Below are positions 24,865 through 33,944 of a stretch of DNA of 51,281 bases, in pieces (position 1 is the stretch's first letter; each line of letters begins with the position of its first letter). The DNA is from Parcubacteria group bacterium Athens0714_16 (GTDB lineage: Bacteria > Patescibacteriota > Minisyncoccia > Phycocordibacterales > 21-14-all-36-13). Made by a program: the position numbers and the translations under genes. The DNA is taken from NCBI GenBank assembly GCA_007376805.1, contig VMGX01000003.1:1-51281 (forward strand). Direction: 5' to 3'. The notes under the pieces were generated by a model. It made no database searches, was not told where the DNA came from, and saw only the letters and a program-made list of their open reading frames with translations.

Positions 24865-25428
24865 ATGAATAAAATTATAATATCTTTGGTTGTTGTTCTC
24901 GCTTTTTTTGTTAGTGTTAGCACGGTCTCTGCAGCTTCTCCTAAATGCGCAACAATTCAGGGTGGTACTATTACGGACAGTAAGGGGAATGTACTTCAGC
25001 CTGGTTTTGATAAGTATGGTTACAATTATCAAGCGCACATTTTTGATGGTTATGTAGGTAATTATTCTCGTCCTGCAGTACTTGTGACTTCAGGCGATAA
25101 GCTTGTTATGAAGTGGAGTGATTCTTGGATAGCTAATGTTGATTGCAATGGTGACCATAAACTAGATCGAGGATTAGTTGATGGTGTTGTAAGTGGAATA
25201 AGTAAGGGTTGGGAAACCAATCATTATGTTGGTAGTTATGTAGATGCAGATGGTAATACTCAAAATTATACCGATTTTATTAAAATCGTTTGGGTTGGTG
25301 CAGGTGGTGATCTTTGGGGTCAATATCATGTACTTCAAGAAGTTTATAATGACACAGGAAGTGGAAACTATAGATTTAAAGATGGTGCTCCAGGGTTTGG
25401 TTTAAATGACCAATGGACCACTAATTAA
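24865..25428 (+). CDS. hypothetical secreted protein
   Basis: MNKIIISLVVVLAFFVSVSTVSAASPKC signal peptide. Confidence 0.7.
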   Translation: MNKIIISLVVVLAFFVSVSTVSAASPKCATIQGGTITDSKGNVLQPGFDKYGYNYQAHIFDGYVGNYSRPAVLVTSGDKLVMKWSDSWIANVDCNGDHKLDRGLVDGVVSGISKGWETNHYVGSYVDADGNTQNYTDFIKIVWVGAGGDLWGQYHVLQEVYNDTGSGNYRFKDGAPGFGLNDQWTTN

Positions 25429-25547
25429 ATAAAGATTTTCCAAAATCCGCCCAATAGGGCGGATTTTGATTTATTAATCAGAAAAATTTCCTCCACATCC
25501 AAAATATGAAATAAAATTTTAAGTCGTGTTTTTGTTATAATAAATCT

Positions 25548-25730
25548 ATGAAAAAATCTCCCCTATATTTATATGTAATTGGAGTTATTATCACTCTCGT
25601 GATTATAAACTATGTTGCATGGTGTGCTGGAGGAGAAATAAAACTAAAAAGTTTCGAATTATTTTCTGGTGGTTTTTTGTTAGGAATGTTAGCAATGTAT
25701 ATCGCAGTGCATCTTTATCGGTGGAAATAA
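25548..25730 (+). CDS. small membrane protein (60 aa)
   Basis: two hydrophobic segments; hairpin 25749-25777 downstream. Confidence 0.55.
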   Translation: MKKSPLYLYVIGVIITLVIINYVAWCAGGEIKLKSFELFSGGFLLGMLAMYIAVHLYRWK

Positions 25731-25819
25731 AAATTTGTTTACACACTTCTTTAAAAGCTCATTTAGAGCTTTTAAAGTTATTTTGGTCTTAATGAAAATG
25801 TAGTGTATAATTATCACCT

Positions 25820-25945
25820 ATGGCAAAAAGAGAAACAGGAATAGAAAAAATGAAAAAATCGCATTCAAAGAAGACAAAAAAACGTCTTGCAACAAAGTAT
25901 GCGATGCTTGCTTCACGTAAAAAACGAGGTGGTAAAAAGAAATAA
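25820..25945 (+). CDS. 41-aa highly basic protein (below the ORF-track cutoff)
   Basis: MAKRETGIEKMKKSHSKKTKKRLATKYAMLASRKKRGGKKK*; 18 K/R versus 2 E; terminator palindrome 25985-26010. Confidence 0.6.
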   Translation: MAKRETGIEKMKKSHSKKTKKRLATKYAMLASRKKRGGKKK

Positions 25946-25984
25946 ACATATCTATTTATTTCTGACAAACTAGTAAAAAAAAAC

Positions 25985-26010
25985 AAAAATTACAGTTAAC
26001 TGTAATTTTT
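25985..26010 (+). terminator. palindromic terminator
   Basis: AAAAATTACAGTTAACTGTAATTTTT. Confidence 0.7.
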
Positions 26011-26031
26011 GTTTTTAATTATAAATATTTT

Positions 26032-26098
26032 AATGAGGCACTTGTTTTTCATAAAAAATAAGTGCCTCATTGACAAAATACTTAACTTATAATATACT
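26032..26098 (+). promoter_or_regulatory. hairpin fused to promoter of the DEAD-box gene
   Basis: AATGAGGCACTTGTTTTT/AAAAAATAAGTGCCTCATT hairpin; TTGACA 26070-26075, 17 nt, TATACT 26093-26098. Confidence 0.75.
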
Positions 26099-26197
26099 TG
26101 TTGCATAAGTTAAATCTCTGTATCCAAGTATATTCTTCTGGAATCTAAGAGATGTCCTGGTCGGCTTATCTATTATCTTAAAGACCGGAAGAAATAT

Positions 26198-27421
26198 ATG
26201 TATAGAAAAAGTAATACTCGAAGCTCACGCTTCGGACGGACACCTTCTAGTGGCCGAAGAAATAATTTTAGTAGTAGTAATAACCGAGGAAAATCTCGTG
26301 GGCGTTTTGGTAGTACAAATACAATTCACCCTTCCCTTTTTGTGTGCAAGGCAGATCCGATTATGGAATCAGCTCCATTTATTCCAATACACAAATTTGC
26401 AGATTTTAAAATTGATACAATAATAAAAAATAACATTTCAAAAAAAGGTTATATAACACCAACTCCTATTCAGGACAGCGCCATCCCTTTTGTTCTTAAT
26501 GGACGTGATGTTGTTGGTGTAGCAAATACAGGAACTGGTAAAACAGCCGCTTTTCTTGTCCCATTGCTTGATAAAATTTTAAAAAATCCACGTGAAAAAG
26601 TTTTAATAATTGTCCCAACCAGAGAATTGGCAATGCAAATAAATAAAGAAGTTGTGGAATTCAGAGGACATCTTAAAATTTTCTCTGTTTGTTGTGTTGG
26701 TGGTATTGGTATTTACAACCAAATTTCTGATTTGCGTCGCTCTAAGAATTTCGTAATCGGGACACCGGGACGCTTGAAGGACTTAGTTGAACGTAAAAAT
26801 TTACATTTATCTGAATTTAAAACACTTGTGCTTGATGAAGCAGACAGAATGATGGACATGGGTTTTATAGATGATATGAGATTTCTTATGTCGGGTATGG
26901 CGGCAAATCGTCAAACATTATTCTTCTCCGCAACTATCACAAGTGAAATTGATAAATTGATTAGAGAATTTTTAAATAATCCAGAAAAAATTTCTGTTAA
27001 AACTGGCGCAACAGCTAGAAATGTTGAACAAGATATTGTGCGTGTGCGTGTTGGCGAAAATAAAATTGATTCATTACAGTGCCTTTTGACTAAAAAAGAA
27101 TTTTCAAAAGTTCTAATATTCGGTCGCACAAAAAATGGAGTAGAAAGATTATGCCAAACATTAGTCAAGAAAGGATTTAGAGCAGAATCAATCCACGGAG
27201 ATAAAAGACAATCAAAACGCCAAAGTGCATTAAAATCGTTTCGTGATAATCATAGTCAAATACTTGTGGCCACAGATGTTGCTGCACGTGGGCTTGACAT
27301 CCCAAACGTAACACATGTTATTAATTACGACCTCCCTGCTACATATGAAGATTATGTTCACAGAATTGGGCGAACTGGTCGTGCTGACCAAGTTGGAACA
27401 GCTTTGACATTCGTGGACTAA
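26198..27421 (+). CDS. DEAD-box RNA helicase
   Basis: ANTGTGKTAAFLVP, PTRELAMQI, DEAD, SATI, HRIGRTGR; Arg/Ser/Gly-rich N-terminus. Confidence 0.95.
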   Translation: MYRKSNTRSSRFGRTPSSGRRNNFSSSNNRGKSRGRFGSTNTIHPSLFVCKADPIMESAPFIPIHKFADFKIDTIIKNNISKKGYITPTPIQDSAIPFVLNGRDVVGVANTGTGKTAAFLVPLLDKILKNPREKVLIIVPTRELAMQINKEVVEFRGHLKIFSVCCVGGIGIYNQISDLRRSKNFVIGTPGRLKDLVERKNLHLSEFKTLVLDEADRMMDMGFIDDMRFLMSGMAANRQTLFFSATITSEIDKLIREFLNNPEKISVKTGATARNVEQDIVRVRVGENKIDSLQCLLTKKEFSKVLIFGRTKNGVERLCQTLVKKGFRAESIHGDKRQSKRQSALKSFRDNHSQILVATDVAARGLDIPNVTHVINYDLPATYEDYVHRIGRTGRADQVGTALTFVD

Positions 27422-27440
27422 TTTTGAGTTAATATTTAAA

Positions 27441-27464
27441 TCGCCCCGATGATTATCGGGGCGA
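27441..27464 (+). terminator. Rho-independent terminator
   Basis: TCGCCCCGATgattATCGGGGCGACTTTTT. Confidence 0.85.
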
Positions 27465-27516
27465 CTTTTTATTTTTAGCATTTTAAATAATTTAATAATT
27501 AGTTTAAAATGAGATT

Positions 27517-27933
27517 ATGAAAAAATTTTTTTCTGACTCAATTTCTGATTTTATTTTAATTATTATTTTATTAATAATATCTTTTTTAACACGGCCATTG
27601 AATATAAAAGATGCTTTTGGGATTGGTTTGATAATTCCTTCTTTAATAATTTGGATAATTGCCAGAATTCAACTTGGAAATTCATTTTCATTATTACCAA
27701 AAACACATAATTTAATAGCAAATGGAATTTATTCAAAAATCCGCCATCCAATTTATGTTTGTTCAACCATTGCAACAATTGGTTTAGTTTTATGTTTTGA
27801 TTATTGGTGGACTTTTATAATTTTAATTTTATTTATTTTTGTCCAGTTTTATCGTGCTCACAAAGAAGATGTTTTGTTAAAGAAAAAATTTGAAAAACAG
27901 TGGGAAAATTACAAAGAAAAAACTTGGTTTTAA
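27517..27933 (+). CDS. isoprenylcysteine carboxyl methyltransferase / PEMT-like membrane methyltransferase
   Basis: ANGIYSKIRHPIYVCSTIATIG...FYRAHKEDVLLKKKFEKQWENYKEKTW. Confidence 0.8.
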   Translation: MKKFFSDSISDFILIIILLIISFLTRPLNIKDAFGIGLIIPSLIIWIIARIQLGNSFSLLPKTHNLIANGIYSKIRHPIYVCSTIATIGLVLCFDYWWTFIILILFIFVQFYRAHKEDVLLKKKFEKQWENYKEKTWF

Positions 27934-27955
27934 ATTACACTTTATATTTTTAAAA

Positions 27956-27983
27956 TTGACTTAAAAATGAAATTTTGTATGAT
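27956..27983 (+). promoter_or_regulatory. predicted promoter (leader pair A)
   Basis: TTGACT-16-TATGAT, then TACATCCTAAGCTCTTT; similar to 28326-28353. Confidence 0.6.
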
Positions 27984-28075
27984 TACATCCTAAGCTCTTT
28001 AAATGAAAAAGTAGTCCAAATTGCTTTTTCATCCATAATATTTTTGTTTTTTAAAATATAACATTTGGAGGTGGT

Positions 28076-28276
28076 ATGAACATATCTAAAGAGGGCGACA
28101 ATTTGTTAAGTACCAAACTTGCCATTATAGATACAAAAAATATTTCCGACAAAGAAGTTCAAAAAATTTTGTTTGGCGCCAAAACAAATTCCGAAGAAGA
28201 AATCGAGGATCTTTTAGAATACGTCAAAAAATGTCGTCCAAAACTTTTTAAAGATCTTTCTACTACACTTATGTAG
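28076..28276 (+). CDS. hypothetical protein (66 aa)
   Basis: GGAGGTGGTATG start context; terminator-like sequence downstream. Confidence 0.6.
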   Translation: MNISKEGDNLLSTKLAIIDTKNISDKEVQKILFGAKTNSEEEIEDLLEYVKKCRPKLFKDLSTTLM

Positions 28277-28325
28277 CCACAATCCAACGAATGGATGTGG
28301 CTTTTTTTTATCCCCTTTTGGTAAA

Positions 28326-28353
28326 TTGACATGACGGTAGAATTTTATATCAT
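28326..28353 (+). promoter_or_regulatory. predicted promoter (leader pair B)
   Basis: TTGACA-16-TATCAT, then TACACACCAAGTTCTTT. Confidence 0.65.
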
Positions 28354-28398
28354 TACACACCAAGTTCTTTGTATAAAAATTTAATATTAGGAGGTAAT

Positions 28399-28671
28399 AT
28401 GGTAGTAATCAAGGCATATCAAATGACTCGTACTTATATAAGTAAGTGCGGCGAAAAATTAGATAAGAGCGACACAACCGGAATTTTTGCTTCTGTTATG
28501 AGTGGCAGAAAACCAAAAGATGAAAAAGAATTGGTATACGTTGCTTGTGGAGAAACAGAAGATCGGGCACGTAAATCATTAGGGTTTTATCTTTACTATA
28601 TAAATTTCGGAGGAAAAATAACAGAAGAAGAAAAAGAAGAAGTTTTATTAAGAGAAAATGTGCCGGATTAA
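28399..28671 (+). CDS. hypothetical protein (90 aa)
   Basis: start reassigned to ATG at 28399 after AGGAGG. Confidence 0.6.
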   Translation: MVVIKAYQMTRTYISKCGEKLDKSDTTGIFASVMSGRKPKDEKELVYVACGETEDRARKSLGFYLYYINFGGKITEEEKEEVLLRENVPD

Positions 28672-28850
28672 AACATTATCTATTGATTTTAAGCCACTTT
28701 AATGTGGCTTTTTTTATAACAAAAAAATAATTGTGGATAAAAAAACAACTTGAGTTGCTTTTTTATTTGATATTGCACTAAAAAAAATATGCTATAATAT
28801 TTTTATTATAAGCTATCCTATTTATTATTAGCTATTTATATTTACAAAAT

Positions 28851-29063
28851 ATGAAAAAAATAATTTCAATAATTGTGGTCATTCTTGTAGTCGCAGTTTT
28901 GGTATATTTATTTATAATAAAATCACCAACTACTGAAACTACACAAGTACAAACCATTGATACAACGACATCAATCTCTGGTGCTGTTGATAAATCAAAT
29001 CCATTTGATGTAAAAGTCGATCCATACCAAGGATACAAAAATCCATTTAACCAAAATAATTAA
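28851..29063 (+). CDS. hypothetical membrane-anchored small protein
   Basis: MKKIISIIVVILVVAVLVYLFII then Thr-rich tail. Confidence 0.55.
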   Translation: MKKIISIIVVILVVAVLVYLFIIKSPTTETTQVQTIDTTTSISGAVDKSNPFDVKVDPYQGYKNPFNQNN

Positions 29064-29157
29064 TTTTAAAAAACACTTGCCCCGTTAGATGTCGTATGTG
29101 AAAAACAATCTCTATTTTATTCAACGGAGCAAAAAATTATTAACTATTAAAAATATT

Positions 29158-30411
29158 ATGAATTATATAAAAACATCTAATGGGGTGAAAAAATATTTAC
29201 CAATACTTTTTGCAATATTAGTTGCTGTTTCTGTTGTTGGGATGGCTTCATCTGTAAGTGCAGAAGCAGGAATTGCATCAACAATAACAGATTTAAAATT
29301 CCCAATCAGTGAATTAGGTGGTTGTGAAAATCCTGGGAAATGTCAGGCATACTGTGATAGTCCAGATAACATGGACGCTTGTTTGGGTTTCGCTGAAAAA
29401 AATGGGTTACTTGAAAAGAAAGATATTGAATTAGGGAGAAAGGTTGCTCAAAGGGTTAAGGAAGGAAAAACTCCTGGCCAATGTAAAACAAAAGCAGAGT
29501 GTGAATCATTTTGTACTGGAAAAACAGAAAATATAGTTGAATGTGTTGCTTTTGCTGAAGAATTAGGTGTTTTGCCACCAGAAGAATTGGCTCAAGCAAA
29601 AAAAGTTATAGAAGCATTAAAAGCTGGAGCAAAACTTCCCGGCGAATGTAAGGGCAAAGAAGAATGCGATAACTATTGTAAAGAAGATGGACACTTTGAT
29701 GAATGTATCGGCTTTGCAGAAGTTGCAGGATTTGTAAGTAAAGAAGAAGCCGAAATGGCAAGAAAAGTTGGAGGAAAAGGGCCAGGAAATTGCAAGAGCA
29801 AAGATGCGTGTGAAAATTATTGTAATGATGAAAAAAATTCCGATGAGTGTTTCAGCTTTGCAATGGACAAGGGATTAATTCCTGAAGAGCAACTAAAAGA
29901 AATGAAATCTGGAATCGAAAAAATGATGAAAGGTTTAGATATGGTTCCAGAAGACGCACGACCGGAAGTTGAAAACTGTTTGAAACAAAATATGGGTGAA
30001 GCTGGTTATTCTAAAATGATAAACTCTGGAGTTATTACAGATAAAAATGTTGGCAGTAAAATTCAAGGATGTTTTGAAAACACAATGAAAGATTATGCTA
30101 AAAAAATGCAAGAAAAATATACAGGCGAAGGTAAGGGTGGACCAGAAGGAGGAATACCTGGTGGAATTCCCGAAGAAGCAAAAGGTGAAGTAGAAAAAAT
30201 TCAAAAAGAAATGATGAACAGAAAAGAACCGCCATCTGCAGAAGAAATACAAAATATAAAAAACCAAATGATGGAAAAATACGCACCAAAAGGAATTCCT
30301 GAAGGATATGGTCCAAAAGATGCTCCGCAAGGATACGGGCCACAAGGGGGGGCACCCGAAAATTATGGTCCGAAAGATATTCCACAGGGATATGGGCCAC
30401 AAGGAAATTAA
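29158..30411 (+). CDS. secreted Cys-rich tandem-repeat protein with Gly/Pro-rich tail
   Basis: four repeats C-x5-C-x3-C-x8/9-C-x2-FA; C-terminal GYGPKDAPQGYGPQGG-type repeats; start reassigned to 29158. Confidence 0.75.
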   Translation: MNYIKTSNGVKKYLPILFAILVAVSVVGMASSVSAEAGIASTITDLKFPISELGGCENPGKCQAYCDSPDNMDACLGFAEKNGLLEKKDIELGRKVAQRVKEGKTPGQCKTKAECESFCTGKTENIVECVAFAEELGVLPPEELAQAKKVIEALKAGAKLPGECKGKEECDNYCKEDGHFDECIGFAEVAGFVSKEEAEMARKVGGKGPGNCKSKDACENYCNDEKNSDECFSFAMDKGLIPEEQLKEMKSGIEKMMKGLDMVPEDARPEVENCLKQNMGEAGYSKMINSGVITDKNVGSKIQGCFENTMKDYAKKMQEKYTGEGKGGPEGGIPGGIPEEAKGEVEKIQKEMMNRKEPPSAEEIQNIKNQMMEKYAPKGIPEGYGPKDAPQGYGPQGGAPENYGPKDIPQGYGPQGN

Positions 30412-30544
30412 TTATTAAATTTTCACAAAAATACCGTCTTTTTAAAAGACGGTATTTTTGTTTTCAACCCTATACACAGGACTATATTTATGATAATATA
30501 ATTATCTAAAAGGCCTCCTGTGAGGGGGTTTTTGATTTCCCAAA

Positions 30545-30828
30545 AAATAAGGAGCGAAGCGACTATATTTTTTGAGGACCCAGCTTCACTTTTCTAGAAA
30601 AAATAAAGTATTACAAAACTAAAAAAGAGTTATGAAATTAAAAAATAATATTTATGGTTTGTTATAAAAAAGTGGGGCTGTGGTGAAATAAGGAGCGAAG
30701 CGACTATATTTTTTGAGGACCCAGCTTCACTTTTCTAGAAAAAATAAAGTATTACAAAACTACAAAAGAGTTACAAAAAAAATTAAAGTAAGACTTACGG
30801 TTTGTTATAAAAAAGTGGGGCTGTGGTG
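30545..30828 (+). repeat. tandem duplication of a ~141-bp unit upstream of typA
   Basis: AAATAAGGAGCGAAGCGACTATATTTTTTGAGGACCCAGCTTCACTTTTCTAG... starts at 30545 and 30686, with a partial third start at 30829. Confidence 0.85.
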
Positions 30829-30889
30829 AAATAAGGAGCAAGACGAATGTATTTCTTGGAAACTGTATAAAGAAAAATAATCAAAAAAT

Positions 30890-32677
30890 ATGGAAATTAG
30901 AAACATAGCGATAATAGCACACGTTGACCATGGTAAAACAAAACTAACGGATGCAATTCTAGAACAAACTGGCGCCGCTAAAATCGGTGCAAGTATGGAT
31001 AATAATGCACTTGAAAAAGAAAGGGGTATAACAATATATTCTAAAAATGCAGCAGTAATTTATAAAGATACAAAAATAAATATTGTTGATACGCCAGGCC
31101 ACGCTGATTTCGGTTCAGAAGTAGAACGAATTCTTCGTTCAATTGATTCAGTACTTTTACTTGTTGATGCACAGGAAGGACCAATGCCACAAACTCGTTT
31201 CGTTTTAAAAAAATCTCTTGCACTTGGTCTTCGCCCTATTCTTGTTATAAATAAAATTGATAAACCTGCATCAAATCCAACTCGCACACATGATCAAGTA
31301 TTTGATTTATTCACAGATCTCGGCGCAACAGATGAACAGCTTAATTTTCCTGTCATATACACAATAGGAAGAGAAGGAATTGCAAAACTTTCAATGGAAG
31401 ATGATTCTAAAGATTTGACTCCCCTTTTAGAAATGATACTTGAGCATGTACAACCTGCTCAAAAAAATATTGATAAACCATTTTCAGCACAACCATTCAA
31501 TCTCGCCTATGATAATTATCTTGGAAGAATGGCAATCGTTCGCGTTTACACAGGTGAAATAAATATGAACGATATCGTGTTTGTTAAAAAACAATCTGGA
31601 GATATAAAAAAATATAAAGTAACAAAACTTTTTAGTTTCAGCGGTGTTGCACGAATAGAAACTCAAAAAATAGAAGCCGGTGATATCGGAATGATAGCTG
31701 GACTTACTGATGTGTATATCGGAGACACAATAACAAAAGATTCGGAAACACCGCTTCTTGAAGCAATAAATATTGACGAACCAACAATTGAATTAACATT
31801 TTTGGTTAACAATTCCCCTTTCGCAGGACGAGAAGGAACACTTGTAACAAGCAGACAAATCCGCGAGCGATTGGGAAAAGAACTTGAAGTTAATGTCGGT
31901 TTAAAAATTAATTTTGATACAAAAACATCAGAGCAGTTTGAAGTTCGTGGACGAGGCGAATTACACATTGCAATTTTAATTGAAAATATGAGACGAGAAG
32001 GTTATGAACTTCAAGTATCTCAACCACATGTAATAACAAAAGAAGTGGACGGTAAAAAATACGAACCATTCGAAGAAATAGTTATTGATGTGCCCGCAGA
32101 ATTTCAGGGAGTGGTTATCGAAAAACTTGGGAAAAGAGGTGCTATTTTAACTAAAATGGAACTACACGAAACTCGTGCGCTTCTACTTTTGGAAGGACCC
32201 ACACGTGGTTTATTTGGATATAGAAATGCATTTGTTGTTGATACTAGGGGCGAAGGAATTTTAGCAACTCGTGGTGTTGGATACAGACCATGGGCAGGAG
32301 AAATATCTCGTAGTGAAGTTGGTTCAATGATTTCTCAAGTAACTGGGAAAGTCCTTGCCTACTCGTTAGATAATTTGCAAACTCGTGGAGTACTTTACAT
32401 AAAAGAAAACACAGAAATATACGAGGGTATGGTTATTGGTAATACATCAAAGGGAGAACAAATGACTGTAAACCCAACGAAAGGAAAACAACTCACAAAC
32501 ATGAGAGCATCCGGTTCTGATGATGCCATTAAACTTGTTCCGCCCCGCCTGTTATCTATAGAAACAGGGCTAGAGGTTATGGCAAAAGATGAATATTTAG
32601 AAATTACCCCGAAAAGTGTTCGTTTGAGAAAACAATATCTAACTGAAATTGAAAGAAGTAAGGCAAAAAGGGTTTAA
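30890..32677 (+). CDS. typA: TypA/BipA translational GTPase
   Basis: [38 protein letters not shown]-terminal [19 protein letters not shown]. Confidence 0.95.
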   Translation: MEIRNIAIIAHVDHGKTKLTDAILEQTGAAKIGASMDNNALEKERGITIYSKNAAVIYKDTKINIVDTPGHADFGSEVERILRSIDSVLLLVDAQEGPMPQTRFVLKKSLALGLRPILVINKIDKPASNPTRTHDQVFDLFTDLGATDEQLNFPVIYTIGREGIAKLSMEDDSKDLTPLLEMILEHVQPAQKNIDKPFSAQPFNLAYDNYLGRMAIVRVYTGEINMNDIVFVKKQSGDIKKYKVTKLFSFSGVARIETQKIEAGDIGMIAGLTDVYIGDTITKDSETPLLEAINIDEPTIELTFLVNNSPFAGREGTLVTSRQIRERLGKELEVNVGLKINFDTKTSEQFEVRGRGELHIAILIENMRREGYELQVSQPHVITKEVDGKKYEPFEEIVIDVPAEFQGVVIEKLGKRGAILTKMELHETRALLLLEGPTRGLFGYRNAFVVDTRGEGILATRGVGYRPWAGEISRSEVGSMISQVTGKVLAYSLDNLQTRGVLYIKENTEIYEGMVIGNTSKGEQMTVNPTKGKQLTNMRASGSDDAIKLVPPRLLSIETGLEVMAKDEYLEITPKSVRLRKQYLTEIERSKAKRV

Positions 32678-32679
32678 CT

Positions 32680-32883
32680 TTATAAACCACCTAATGTTCC
32701 AGAAGAATAGGTACTCAAAAAAGAAGGGACCATAAAAAGAAGTGCAATTAACGGCAAAACAACCATAGCTATCGTTACCCAAAAAATCATTTGAAAATAT
32801 TTTCTAGTTTTTTCAACTGATTTATAAATTGCATCTAATTTAACATCCTGTTGTTCTAATTTTTGTTTTATTTCATCGTTCAT
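32680..32883 (-). CDS. small membrane protein (67 aa)
   Basis: MNDEIKQKLEQQDVKLDAIYKSVEKTRKYFQMIFWVTIAMVVLPLIALLFMV. Confidence 0.6.
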   Translation of the reverse strand: MNDEIKQKLEQQDVKLDAIYKSVEKTRKYFQMIFWVTIAMVVLPLIALLFMVPSFLSTYSSGTLGGL

Positions 32884-33104
32884 TATTATAAATTATAACA
32901 TAATAAAAATTAATTCACTCAATAAAATAAAAATGCTACAATTTAGTCTGTCAAACAAAATTTATACAAAATTTAAAAATCAACCTGCTCGTCGAGCTTC
33001 CAAAATGGACCCAATAAAGGCGCTGAAAGTAGAATGATAGAAAATGCAAAATGCAAATCTCAAAGTGTAAAATGACAATGTAAAGTCACAAAATTAAAAA
33101 CATC

Positions 33105-33172
33105 CAACATAGCACTTATTTTTTATAGAAAATAAGTGCTATGTTGACAAATAAATTTAGATATGCTATCAT
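33105..33172 (+). promoter_or_regulatory. hairpin fused to promoter
   Basis: CAACATAGCACTTATTTT-ttatag-AAAATAAGTGCTATGTTG hairpin; TTGACA 33144-33149, 17 nt, TATCAT 33167-33172. Confidence 0.75.
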
Positions 33173-33234
33173 ATACATAGAAATTAAAGGTAGTTTTTTG
33201 AATAAAATAATTTAAAACAATTTTTGGAGAAAAA

Positions 33235-33486
33235 ATGGAATATCTTGTGCTAACAAGCCCAAACAAAAGAAAAAAGGTGATCTCTATACAAGTTAGAGAC
33301 ATGCCCAAAGGTGCGTCTATAAAGAAATGGATTAACATTTTAAAAAAAGAATTTCCAAAGAATTTTAAAAATTTAAAGATATCCGTTGAGAACCCCATCG
33401 ATTATGCACCATCAAAAATAATAATCTATCACGGAAATCATCCATCTGGGATGCACACATACAATTGTGTTCATTGTAAATTTTAA
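33235..33486 (+). CDS. hypothetical protein (83 aa)
   Basis: TTGGAGAAAAAATGG start context, strong upstream promoter. Confidence 0.6.
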   Translation: MEYLVLTSPNKRKKVISIQVRDMPKGASIKKWINILKKEFPKNFKNLKISVENPIDYAPSKIIIYHGNHPSGMHTYNCVHCKF

Positions 33487-33615
33487 AAAAGTTGTGGAAA
33501 GAAATTCATCTCACAAACTTGATACGGCCCGTAGTTAATACGGGCTTTTTTTATTTATGCACAAAATTAGCTTTTTTTATAATAGTATGCTATAGTAATT
33601 GTGTTCAAGGTGATG

Positions 33616-33697
33616 TCTACAAATAAAAATAAGGTTGAGTTTTATTTAGTTAGATTTAGCGCTTTGAGTTTTTAACAGGTTTATTTTTATTTGTAGA
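33616..33697 (+). promoter_or_regulatory. 5' UTR inverted repeat of the cold-shock gene
   Basis: TCTACAAATAAAAATAA (33616-33632) / TTATTTTTATTTGTAGA (33681-33697), ATG at 33699. Confidence 0.7.
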
Positions 33698-33698
33698 T

Positions 33699-33899
33699 AT
33701 GCAAAAAGGAACAATAATTAGATTGACTGACAAAGGATACGGCTTTATCTCAAGAGAGGGAGAAAAGAAAGATCTTTTCTTTCACTCAAATGAACTTAGT
33801 GGTACTGAATACAGTCAACTAAGAGAAGGAGATGCTGTAGTATTTGAAGTTGCTGATGGACAAAAAGGTCCATACGCAACAAAAGTATCTTTGGCCTAA
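33699..33899 (+). CDS. cold-shock domain protein (CspA family)
   Basis: KGTIIRLTDKGYGFISREGEKKDLFFHSNEL. Confidence 0.92.
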   Translation: MQKGTIIRLTDKGYGFISREGEKKDLFFHSNELSGTEYSQLREGDAVVFEVADGQKGPYATKVSLA

Positions 33900-33944
33900 T
33901 CATCTTTTAAAAACACCCTCGCAGAAATGCGAGGGTGTTTTTGC

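Noticed and set aside
25789-25986. 65-aa minus-strand ORF
   Set aside because: Antisense to the basic 41-aa ORF and its terminator; Phe-rich mirror of Lys codons.
29935-30402. Antisense ORFs opposite the Cys-repeat gene
   Set aside because: Reflect reverse complement of biased codons; no independent promoter or ribosome-binding site.
30545-30850. CRISPR-like repeat array upstream of typA
   Set aside because: Only two long (~141 bp) units plus a fragment, with no short direct repeats separated by unique spacers and no cas genes in the window.
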